The translations under genes and the position numbers were made by a program. From an uncultured Spirochaetaceae bacterium (GTDB lineage Bacteria; Spirochaetota; Spirochaetia; Sphaerochaetales; Sphaerochaetaceae): a stretch of 64,000 bases of DNA. Location: NCBI GenBank assembly GCA_944389975.1, contig CALXOH010000046.1, forward strand, positions 1-64,000, written 5' to 3'. Position 1 is the stretch's first letter. Each line of letters begins with the position of its first letter. Positions 27,611 through 35,628 of the stretch are shown here, one piece after another. The notes under the pieces were generated by a model. The model searched no databases. It was not told the DNA's origin and was given only the letters and a program-made list of their open reading frames with translations.

Positions 27611-27904
27611 TCAAATGATCAATGTATCTTTCTCTAAATTCACGCTGTCATCTTTACCATATCTATCGATACGGTTTTCATAATTATTGCCGAGATTATA
27701 AAAAATCAACTTATCATTTTTCCTATCTATGAGATTGAACAATCTTTCTTGAAAAATTCGTTTTTGCATAGAATCAATAAAACACTCAAACACGGAATTC
27801 TGAACCCGATGGCCGTACTTCATACATTCTTTTGCTACTTTTCTAAGGCGACTTTTGCCTGCAACATCTTCAGTTTTGACGTCATAAACTACAATTATCA
27901 ACAT
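27611..27904 (-). CDS. cas2: CRISPR-associated endonuclease Cas2
   Basis: 97 residues. Cas2 forms the integrase core with Cas1 during spacer capture. The ferredoxin-like fold shows IIVVYDVKTED (with the Asp) at the N-terminus and SVFECFIDS in the middle. It follows cas1 by a 3-base gap and lies nearest the array, as usual. Confidence 0.93.
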   Translation of the reverse strand: MLIIVVYDVKTEDVAGKSRLRKVAKECMKYGHRVQNSVFECFIDSMQKRIFQERLFNLIDRKNDKLIFYNLGNNYENRIDRYGKDDSVNLEKDTLII

Positions 27905-27907
27905 ACA

Positions 27908-28939
27908 TTATTTCCATAAAAACGGTGGATATTCATCCAGATCGCCCCTTATGAATCGTGCAAGAAGTAAAGACTGAACATACGGAACCAGTCCCCATTG
28001 GATCTTTTCACTCAAGAACGGATGAATCAACTGCTCCTGCATCCTTTCCTGCCAATGCTTGAGAAATATACTTCGACCGTCATCATTCAAAAACACTGCC
28101 CCATCTTTCATAAAAAGAAAATGTGTCTTGTTTATAACTTTGTTATTTATCAATGTCAGTACAAATCGATCAGCCAAGGAAGCTCTCAATTCCTCAACCA
28201 AATCAAGTGCAAGGGAATATCGTCCAGGTCTGTCGCGATGCATGAAGCCCACATACGAGTCAAGCCCGACACTTTCCAATGCTGATGAACATTTTGCAGC
28301 AAGAATCGTATAAGCAAATGACAACAAGGCATTGACGGGATCCATAGGTGGCCGCCGTGTCCGAACTTCATATTTGAAATTATCCTTATTGGTCAAAATC
28401 AACTCATCAAAGACGGAGAAATACAAAGAGGAATTAATACCTTCCACTCCTCGCAATTTCTCTTCATCCAATATATTTCTTAAATCAGGTAAAGCACTTT
28501 TAAGCTTATCTGAGACTTCTTTTACCCGATCTTTATCGATCTTATCTGCATGGTCCCTTAGTCCCCGTTCCAATACCCATCTGGCATTATAGATCTTTCC
28601 GAAGATGAAGTTTCTAGCAATTCCACATCGCTCTTCCTTATTATCTGCAATGCGATATTGCTCCCTACGCAAAAGTACATTGCCATTATTTTCCCCTACT
28701 ATTCGGGCCAGGAACTTTCCATTTGGCTTACAGAACGTCAAGCCTATTTGTCTTTTTGCACACTCCCCCATCAATGACGGAGAAGCTCCATAATAAGAAA
28801 ACACAATTATGTCTGAAATACCATGCAAGGGGAAACGCCCGATCTCTTCATTGTTTCTATTTGCTACAATATTTTCCCCATCCAATGAAAGATATGCATC
28901 CTTACTTGTGACATATAATGTGTTCAATAGATGCTTCAT
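27908..28939 (-). CDS. cas1: CRISPR-associated integrase Cas1 (type I-C)
   Basis: 343 residues. Cas1 inserts new spacers into the array. The catalytic residues are E166 in RGVEGINSSL, H234 in GFMHRDRPGR and D246 in SLALDLVEE. The ATG at 28939 overlaps the cas4 stop (ATGA), with GGGAG upstream. Confidence 0.96.
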   Translation of the reverse strand: MKHLLNTLYVTSKDAYLSLDGENIVANRNNEEIGRFPLHGISDIIVFSYYGASPSLMGECAKRQIGLTFCKPNGKFLARIVGENNGNVLLRREQYRIADNKEERCGIARNFIFGKIYNARWVLERGLRDHADKIDKDRVKEVSDKLKSALPDLRNILDEEKLRGVEGINSSLYFSVFDELILTNKDNFKYEVRTRRPPMDPVNALLSFAYTILAAKCSSALESVGLDSYVGFMHRDRPGRYSLALDLVEELRASLADRFVLTLINNKVINKTHFLFMKDGAVFLNDDGRSIFLKHWQERMQEQLIHPFLSEKIQWGLVPYVQSLLLARFIRGDLDEYPPFLWK

Positions 28940-29595
28940 TCAAATTCTCCCGTCCTGGAGTCCATATAGGATTTCACATCACCATGAGATAAAGTCGGCA
29001 AACACGAATCATAAAAAGAACAACTATGACAACCCTTTCGCAGATCGGGTTTCGGAGTGGTACCTGACAAATAGATCTCATGCATTTTTACAAAAACCCG
29101 TCTTACTTCGATTTTTAGTTCTTTGGAGAATGTAATTACATTTCGCCGTCGTATCGCATTATTGTAAATTGCACCAGATGGTATATTAGTTTTGAACATC
29201 TCCTCAAGACACATGGCTTCAGCACAAAGTTGCAACATGGATGCGGAATTCAAATCACCTTTACCTCTTTTATATTCGATCGGGAAAACCGACCAATATC
29301 CAGCTTGACCCGGGAGAGTAATTCCTTTTTCCACTCTATGAAACTCTACAACATCACATTCACCAGAACATCCAAGGTCGCGGGAAGCAACTCGCAACCC
29401 GCGGACAATAATCAAATCGTCAGATATTTCGACATTGTTTTCATTATGAGCACGCTTATGAATCAATTGACCATCAATAGTAAGAAAATTATCAACCCAT
29501 TGATTTTCAATGTGTATCAATGCCCACTGCCTTGGACAGAACTGAAAATGCTGAATGCCCGAGAGCTTCAGGTATTCATCTTCCTCATAGGCCAT
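28936..29595 (-). CDS. cas4: CRISPR-associated Cas4 exonuclease
   Basis: 219 residues. Cas4 trims pre-spacers and helps choose PAM-matched ones. It has the RecB-like core (ECDVVEF, FPIEYKRG) and the four-cysteine cluster: one Cys near the N-terminus (HFQFCPRQWAL) and three near the C-terminus (GCHSCSFYDSC). The start is the ATG at 29595 (GGAGA seven bases upstream); TTG codons just before it are not needed. It overlaps the cas7 end slightly. Confidence 0.94.
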   Translation of the reverse strand: MAYEEDEYLKLSGIQHFQFCPRQWALIHIENQWVDNFLTIDGQLIHKRAHNENNVEISDDLIIVRGLRVASRDLGCSGECDVVEFHRVEKGITLPGQAGYWSVFPIEYKRGKGDLNSASMLQLCAEAMCLEEMFKTNIPSGAIYNNAIRRRNVITFSKELKIEVRRVFVKMHEIYLSGTTPKPDLRKGCHSCSFYDSCLPTLSHGDVKSYMDSRTGEFE

Positions 29596-30472
29596 CAACA
29601 ATCTCCAGCTTCAATCCGGGCAATTCATCGAGATGGATATCGTAATCATCAACACTGGAAGGAACCTCCACCCCTTCTTTCAGTGAGATCGAGACAGATC
29701 GGTGAACTTTTGCTGAAGAATATTGTCCCAACGGACAATTATGTTCCCACCAGAAAAGTTTGATTACCTCCATGGATCCCTCGGGCCGTGCGGAAGAAGC
29801 ATCATTGACAAACAGCGTCTGCAAACACTTCTTCAAGATCATCGCATCATCATGAGTAAATCCGGTTTTGGATGCAAGTTGGGAATTTATCGAACCCTTT
29901 ACCACATACAGGCCAAAACCTATCATATGCTTTTTTCCCATGGTATCAGAACCCTTCTTATCTTCTGAATCACTGCCATTTACACTTCTTACGATCTGTA
30001 TGGTTTTTACATCGACGGGGGAAACGCTGTTGACATATTGTATGGTTACCGGACCACGGATTCCGATGGAATCCCCTTTCGCATTATCAGTCTCCTTATC
30101 TCCCTCTTTTTTGGACTTATACGCAAAAACCTGTCCGAACGCCCTAACATCCAACCACTCTGAACATGCTTTTTTCGCAATCTCATCCTGACTAAGCTTA
30201 CTCTTGCCTTTGCCTTCCATGAATAATGCATTGTATCTTTTAGCCAAGCTTGAAGCTCCGTCATCAGATCTATCTGAGGATTGGACAAAGATCTTGTATC
30301 CAAGATCCTGCATTCGATTCCTTATCTTCCTCTTTATGCATACATCCGATATTTCCCCGATGTCATTATAATCCGTACGAGGGCGGTTGGCATTCAATGG
30401 ATCACCATTCGGATTAGCGTTCCTAACGGAAACAAGCACTTCAAAATCAATCTTGTTCAAAACTTCACTCAT
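29585..30472 (-). CDS. cas7: CRISPR Cascade backbone protein Cas7 (Csd2)
   Basis: 295 residues. Six or seven copies form the crRNA-binding backbone of the Cascade complex. The N-terminus FEVLVSVRNANPNGDP is the signature of Csd2/Cas7c, and the typical Csd2 patterns (RAFGQVFA, KHRSVSI-like) follow. Overlaps the cas8c end by eight bases. Confidence 0.95.
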   Translation of the reverse strand: MSEVLNKIDFEVLVSVRNANPNGDPLNANRPRTDYNDIGEISDVCIKRKIRNRMQDLGYKIFVQSSDRSDDGASSLAKRYNALFMEGKGKSKLSQDEIAKKACSEWLDVRAFGQVFAYKSKKEGDKETDNAKGDSIGIRGPVTIQYVNSVSPVDVKTIQIVRSVNGSDSEDKKGSDTMGKKHMIGFGLYVVKGSINSQLASKTGFTHDDAMILKKCLQTLFVNDASSARPEGSMEVIKLFWWEHNCPLGQYSSAKVHRSVSISLKEGVEVPSSVDDYDIHLDELPGLKLEIVDGL

Positions 30473-30860
30473 CTTCTTTGCACTCCTTAACTTCTTTCTT
30501 ATCCGGGTTATATCTCAAGTCATTGAGCTGCTGGTAATATCCAAGCAAATACTCAGGCTTGAGTGGTTTATTCAGTTCGTTTCCATCATTTGATGGCAGA
30601 AGGGAAACAACCTCACCTATGAGATTTTTGAAAAATACCTTTCTTGCATACGGCATGGAAGCAAAATACGGATGTAACTGTCCTTCCAAAATCATCCAAG
30701 CTTTCATCGGACTACGCGTAAAGTACTCGAAGAGCCTTAATGCGTTGGTCTCCTTATGCTCATCTTTTGACTGAAACGTAGAACGTTCAGCCCAATCCGC
30801 TATTGCCAGTAACCTGCCAAATAGATAACTGGTATTCCGGTTTGTCCTATCAAGATTCAC
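30465..30860 (-). CDS. cas11c: Cas11c small subunit from an internal start within cas8c
   Basis: Inside cas8c, on the minus strand, AAGGAGG (30875-30869) is followed eight bases later by an in-frame GTG (30860). Translation from it would give a 131-residue protein beginning MNLDRTNRNT and continuing SYLFGRLLAIAD. This matches the known practice in type I-C systems, where the small subunit Cas11c is made by independent internal initiation in cas8c and starts in just this region. The ribosome binding site is stronger than that of cas7 or cas8c itself. Evidence is entirely from sequence. Confidence 0.75.
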   Translation of the reverse strand: MNLDRTNRNTSYLFGRLLAIADWAERSTFQSKDEHKETNALRLFEYFTRSPMKAWMILEGQLHPYFASMPYARKVFFKNLIGEVVSLLPSNDGNELNKPLKPEYLLGYYQQLNDLRYNPDKKEVKECKEDE

Positions 30861-32285
30861 TCCATAAACCTCCTTTTCATGTTTATCATTAATGAATTTT
30901 CGTATTACTGAGGTGGCAACAAAAAGCAGTTGTTTGCGATTGAATTCTGAAAACGCATACAAGCTTTTTGCCTTTTCCCAGATTGCCGATACTATTTCCA
31001 ACGGCATCGAACGACCTTCCACGACACACTGTACAAGGGACTGCATCATGTTCCTTTTAAGTTTTTCTTCATCCACTACGAATTTTTCATCTCGTTCGGT
31101 ACCAAAAGCAAATTTAATCATCGTTTGCAACGTTGGAGAACGAACAGCACTCTTTCCTCTCGAAAAGTATGGCATGCAGAGTGACATGTACCACTTACTT
31201 ATGTTTTCCAAAAATTGCGATCCCGTAATTTCCGTGAAATAAGTAATGGACAGCCTGCCTTTTACCGGAGCTTCCAATGAAGCAATCACTACATTATCCT
31301 CTTCATTCAAGTAATTCTCTTTGCCATATAGGGATTTATATAGCTTCTCTTCATATTGCCTGTAATTACAGGATGAAGAGTCTTGATCGCTACCAGATAA
31401 ATCAGTCAGTTCATTATCTATCCCCTTATCATCGAAGAATCTTGGAACGGGTTTGTTATTGGTTGCCCAACATGCAAAGGCCCTACCGGATACAATGACT
31501 TTGAAATTATTGAAACAATATCGCAAAGCCGCATGTATCTTCTGTGATGTATCGTACCCAATAGCAAGGCATTCATCCTTGTCTATGAATCGTCCACGGT
31601 ATGTGAAATTCTCATTGTCGTTTGCCGAAATCAACTTTGCATTTGCGGAGAAATTAACTACATTCTTCCTCTGTGCCAAACACTTTGGTTCCAACTTTCC
31701 GGAGATGTTGCTGACAATGCATGGATACGTTTTCTCAAGAACAGATCGGTAATACTTGATCCACGAATCAAATAACGTCGTATCACGCCAACACTCATCC
31801 GGGCTTTTATCTTTTGTATGAACAATCCAACGTATGAACGCTTTGTCAGTTACCACATTGCCCAAATCTGCCTTTTCCAAATCGCTACGCAATGTTTCTT
31901 TCTTCAAATATTCATATACGGCCCTTATCTTCGGATGAGAAAACTCAGAATCTACCCATTTTCCCAAGTTCGCCATATATTCTTTGTATTTTTCTTTTCC
32001 GCAAGGATCCAAGTATTCCAATTTATCACAGAGTGCATGGGGTACTCCCTTACTTGTCCGATTTGCAGAATCGACTGTATCTGGAGCTATCGTCAAACGA
32101 TTTTCTTCATCATCTTTCAAATCCCTGCATCCTCGAAATTCGCCACGAGACGAGAGAGTCACTTCAATGTCAGCATTATACCCCCAGTGGTAGATCGGAA
32201 ACAAAGGCTCAATCCCTTCCTCGAATACGCCTACCCGATCCATCAAATTCTCATATGTCTCATATGCCGCATCAAACAAACTCAT
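30465..32285 (-). CDS. cas8c: CRISPR large subunit Cas8c (Csd1)
   Basis: 606 residues. Cas8c recognises the PAM and nucleates the R-loop in type I-C Cascade. It is recognised by length, position between cas5 and cas7, and family patterns such as GRAFACWATNNKPVPRFF and YFTEITGSQF (quoted in part). The C-terminal 131 residues can be made as a separate protein (see Cas11c). AGGAG lies seven bases before the ATG and the start overlaps the cas5 end by 14 bases. Confidence 0.92.
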   Translation of the reverse strand: MSLFDAAYETYENLMDRVGVFEEGIEPLFPIYHWGYNADIEVTLSSRGEFRGCRDLKDDEENRLTIAPDTVDSANRTSKGVPHALCDKLEYLDPCGKEKYKEYMANLGKWVDSEFSHPKIRAVYEYLKKETLRSDLEKADLGNVVTDKAFIRWIVHTKDKSPDECWRDTTLFDSWIKYYRSVLEKTYPCIVSNISGKLEPKCLAQRKNVVNFSANAKLISANDNENFTYRGRFIDKDECLAIGYDTSQKIHAALRYCFNNFKVIVSGRAFACWATNNKPVPRFFDDKGIDNELTDLSGSDQDSSSCNYRQYEEKLYKSLYGKENYLNEEDNVVIASLEAPVKGRLSITYFTEITGSQFLENISKWYMSLCMPYFSRGKSAVRSPTLQTMIKFAFGTERDEKFVVDEEKLKRNMMQSLVQCVVEGRSMPLEIVSAIWEKAKSLYAFSEFNRKQLLFVATSVIRKFINDKHEKEVYGVNLDRTNRNTSYLFGRLLAIADWAERSTFQSKDEHKETNALRLFEYFTRSPMKAWMILEGQLHPYFASMPYARKVFFKNLIGEVVSLLPSNDGNELNKPLKPEYLLGYYQQLNDLRYNPDKKEVKECKEDE

Positions 32286-33003
32286 TCGAGAACTCCTTCT
32301 CTACTTCCATAACGGAAGTATTCAGCCCGAAGGCCTTCATCGATTCCTTTCTGATTGCCCTCGTGTCTGAACAATATTCCGGGCGAGGAAAATCCAATAT
32401 TCCGTTTCTCAATATTGGATGAAAATACCTTATAGACATCGTATTTGCTGTTTCTTTCGAATAAGCCTCATCAGGATAGGTTATTCCGTGATACATATAG
32501 CCGTAATCAAGTTGCGATATGTTATCGTAAAACCCTTCGCCTTCCCCGAATATGCAAGGCTCGACATAGGCCTGACACTCCCTGGTTCCGAGAAAGACAT
32601 CCCGTCTTCCTCCCTTTTCCAAAGATCGCTTGGCCATCGACCAATGCTTGTTCTCATTCCTGTCATTCTCAAGTTCCGGCCTATTATAATTCCATTCGAA
32701 ATGAGCACGTACCTGATAACGGCAATCTTTGAGATACGTATAGAATGAAAGGTCGTTCCCTTTTTCTGCGTATTTCAGAGGACGAATGCCCTTGACCTCC
32801 GTTTGAATGGGATTCATTATCCTGACCTGGTCTACTATCCAAATGATCGTAGGCTTCCAATATATTGAAGAAACAATCCCTTTCAACGCCTCATATGTAG
32901 GAATGTGATATGTACATTTCTCCCCTCCAACCCTGGTCAAGGGATCGGTAAACATGGCATATCTACCGTATACTTCGAATTCTATGATGTTTGCATGTTC
33001 CAT
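32272..33003 (-). CDS. cas5: CRISPR Cas5c, crRNA-processing subunit
   Basis: 243 residues. In type I-C Cas5c both cleaves the pre-crRNA and caps the 5' handle. Recognised by the opening IIEFEVYGRYAMFTDP, YEALKGIVSSIYWKP and the RECQAYVEP segment. GGAGG lies eight bases before the ATG. Confidence 0.94.
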   Translation of the reverse strand: MEHANIIEFEVYGRYAMFTDPLTRVGGEKCTYHIPTYEALKGIVSSIYWKPTIIWIVDQVRIMNPIQTEVKGIRPLKYAEKGNDLSFYTYLKDCRYQVRAHFEWNYNRPELENDRNENKHWSMAKRSLEKGGRRDVFLGTRECQAYVEPCIFGEGEGFYDNISQLDYGYMYHGITYPDEAYSKETANTMSIRYFHPILRNGILDFPRPEYCSDTRAIRKESMKAFGLNTSVMEVEKEFSNEFV

Positions 33004-33006
33004 TTC

Positions 33007-35403
33007 TCACACCTCCAGGAACCCAAGCGGTTTTTCCGAAACATCCAATCCTATTTTATCCGAGTAATATTCACGCGCAATGGAAAATACCGACATCGAT
33101 TTAATTTCAGAAAGTTTACCATCGGTACATAACTCATTAGCTAAAGGCTTGAATACCGATACAGAATATGCTTGCGCTTTTCTTAGAAGCCGTTCCTTCT
33201 CATCAAACGCCCACTCAGACAAGGAGCATAGCTTCTCAATCAAATTTGCCCCCTCTCCATATGGAACAAGAATCTCGACCGTATCGTCTTCGAATACCTT
33301 GAATTCACTACATGCTGACTTGAAAGCTTGCGAAAGAAAATATTCATCTGAATTATTCTTTAGAGCACTCCATAGTTGATTAGATGCAAGCAATCCATAA
33401 AGATTCGTTTTGTATTTCGGAGATGGATATTTCGTTGCATTGGCATTCAACCCTGAATACAACTTGTAGAAATAAGTTTCTATGGCATCCAAAGAATCCA
33501 GGCTCTTGTCTTCGTATTCATCAGCTACTGCCATAAATGCTTTCTGTGCCCGGGCTATATCGTTCAATCCTTTTAGGTTTTCATTCTTCAAGTTGACGAC
33601 AATAACCTTTCCCCTGTCTTCACTCTCTCCATTTCTATTACACCTACCTGCTGTCTGAATAACGTTATCCAATCCCGCAGTAATTCTAATTACCGTTCCA
33701 AATGAAATATCGACGCCAGCTTCGATAAGCTGAGTAGAAACGCAAACCACAGGTTCTTCAGCATTCAATGAATTTCTGATGTCTTCCAATACCTTCCGCC
33801 TATGGGCCATGCACATATCGGTCGATAGATGGAACAGCGTTCCGTTCCAAAATGACGATATTTCCTTGTAAAATCCTTTTGCCTCCTTTCTTGTATTACA
33901 TACCAAGAGAACGCTTTTACTCGATTCAGCCTCTTGAATGGCCATTAAAGAGATTTCCTCCATAGTCCACCCATATGGATTATTCTTGTTGATTATTTCT
34001 GTACGTTTGAACACATTCCATAAGTTCTCGTCATACCTGATGATATCCGGCGCGGGAGCATACTTTATTCCCTGCGCAGCACCTTCCACATATTCCAATG
34101 CGGGTAGCGTCGCCGAACTCAGTATTACAGTGCAGTTACAGCTGTATGCAAGAAAATTCAAGACCATGTTGAACAATGACAACATCTTCACCGGAACGGT
34201 TTGTACTTCATCAAACACAAGTACTGAATCGGAAAGGGCTGCAAAACGTCTGATTTCAGACGTGCGGAACCCAAATGATGCCTGAAGGAATTGGAACAGC
34301 GTCGTAATGACTATTGGTGCTGTCCATGATTCCCCGAATAGATGTTTTTCATCAAATTCCTCGTCAGTCTCGACGTCGATATCATCTTTCTCTTTCTTAT
34401 CATCCTGAACCAGATTGGAATGGTGTTCCAATACAATGGAAGAATCACGGACGTGACTTTTTATCACAGCAGCGTTCTGTTCCAATATGCTCAAAAGTGG
34501 AATTACAAAGAAAATCCTACGTTTGCCTTGACTTGCCAGCTTCAGAGCCAAGCGCAATGAAGAAAGCGTCTTTCCCCCTCCCGTCGGAATGTTCAATCTA
34601 TATATGCCATTGCTGCCATTGAATGCAGCAACCATATCGGAAAACGCATGGCGTTTTTCATCTATTTCATTCCTACATGGAAGCTTTCTGATCTTATCCT
34701 CGAGAAAAGTCAGTTCCTTGTTCCAATCCACTTCATTGGAATGAGACTTAGAACTATTTCCATCTTTCTTCATGAAATCCGAAGTGTCTTTCCTATCCCC
34801 GTCTATTACGGCAGACAGTACCATTCTGGCAATCAAACCTACGACAAACGCCATGTTTTCTTTCTTGGTCTCATTAACTCTAACATCTCGCAGGAAATCC
34901 TTGATCTCCGTTGCAGCCTCCATAAAGATCTTTTCAACTACATCCTCAGGGAGTACACACTTGAAGAAATTGTCTTTGCCCTCGTTATATTTTTCTTCAT
35001 TGAAGTTCAACCGATGAAGAAAGCCATCCATTCCAGATTGATCGAAAACATCAAAAAGCCCATGATGTGCACCAATTGCATAAGCAATCAACTCGCTGGT
35101 TAACTTCGTATCATTATCAGAAGAAGCGTGCCATTTGAATAAAACATACTTTACGCCGGTAAATGAATGTATGACTTTCTTTCTATTTCCAGTCTCATTT
35201 TCAGACGATCGTATATACTCACAGAACTCTTCAGTGCATTTCCCCATATCGTGGAGCAATCCAGCCAAATATGCAGTCCTGCTCAAATTCTTCAGAATCG
35301 ATTCTGATGCATATTTTGCACACCCCTCGGAATGTTCTTTCACCGTCTGATTAATTACTTCGCCTGTTTCTGTCACTCTCAAATGTGCAATGAATTCATC
35401 CAT
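33007..35403 (-). CDS. cas3: CRISPR-associated nuclease-helicase Cas3 (HD plus helicase)
   Basis: 798 residues. Cas3 is recruited to the R-loop and degrades target DNA. The N-terminal HD nuclease shows LLHDMGK (His51-Asp52) and AHHG; the helicase has Walker A PTGGGKT, DEVQ as motif II, SSATLP as motif III and QTAGRCNRNG as motif VI. The ATG at 35403 has AAAGGA six bases upstream; a TTG at 35418 would overlap that site. It is the first gene of the cas operon. Confidence 0.95.
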   Translation of the reverse strand: MDEFIAHLRVTETGEVINQTVKEHSEGCAKYASESILKNLSRTAYLAGLLHDMGKCTEEFCEYIRSSENETGNRKKVIHSFTGVKYVLFKWHASSDNDTKLTSELIAYAIGAHHGLFDVFDQSGMDGFLHRLNFNEEKYNEGKDNFFKCVLPEDVVEKIFMEAATEIKDFLRDVRVNETKKENMAFVVGLIARMVLSAVIDGDRKDTSDFMKKDGNSSKSHSNEVDWNKELTFLEDKIRKLPCRNEIDEKRHAFSDMVAAFNGSNGIYRLNIPTGGGKTLSSLRLALKLASQGKRRIFFVIPLLSILEQNAAVIKSHVRDSSIVLEHHSNLVQDDKKEKDDIDVETDEEFDEKHLFGESWTAPIVITTLFQFLQASFGFRTSEIRRFAALSDSVLVFDEVQTVPVKMLSLFNMVLNFLAYSCNCTVILSSATLPALEYVEGAAQGIKYAPAPDIIRYDENLWNVFKRTEIINKNNPYGWTMEEISLMAIQEAESSKSVLLVCNTRKEAKGFYKEISSFWNGTLFHLSTDMCMAHRRKVLEDIRNSLNAEEPVVCVSTQLIEAGVDISFGTVIRITAGLDNVIQTAGRCNRNGESEDRGKVIVVNLKNENLKGLNDIARAQKAFMAVADEYEDKSLDSLDAIETYFYKLYSGLNANATKYPSPKYKTNLYGLLASNQLWSALKNNSDEYFLSQAFKSACSEFKVFEDDTVEILVPYGEGANLIEKLCSLSEWAFDEKERLLRKAQAYSVSVFKPLANELCTDGKLSEIKSMSVFSIAREYYSDKIGLDVSEKPLGFLEV

Positions 35404-35422
35404 ATCCAATCCTTTCAATTAG

Positions 35423-35455
35423 ATTATACGACATTTGTATGACGTATAGTGTCAT
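35423..35455 (-). promoter_or_regulatory. Candidate cas-operon promoter with inverted repeat
   Basis: TATAAT lies on the minus strand at 35428-35423, 20 bases ahead of the cas3 start. Just upstream, ATGAC and GTCAT (35439-35455) form an inverted repeat with seven bases between, which could be an operator. No good -35 box is visible. Confidence 0.35.
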
Positions 35456-35628
35456 AGTTGTTTTTATTAAAACAAAATTCGAGCTATTTTTGACGTTACT
35501 GTCTAAATCCATAAAATTACATCTCTTTAATTTCTAATCACAGAGAGGATTTATTCATAACATGATGAAAAGATCCATGAATGGTATGATGACTGGAAAA
35601 AGGCATTTCAGTAGGAGAAAAACTGTAT

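Noticed and set aside
31007-31046. Alternative internal starts for Cas11c (ATG at 31007 or 31046)
   Set aside because: Both have AAGGA-like sites but would make proteins of 180-193 residues. The GTG at 30860 has a better site and the expected size and position.
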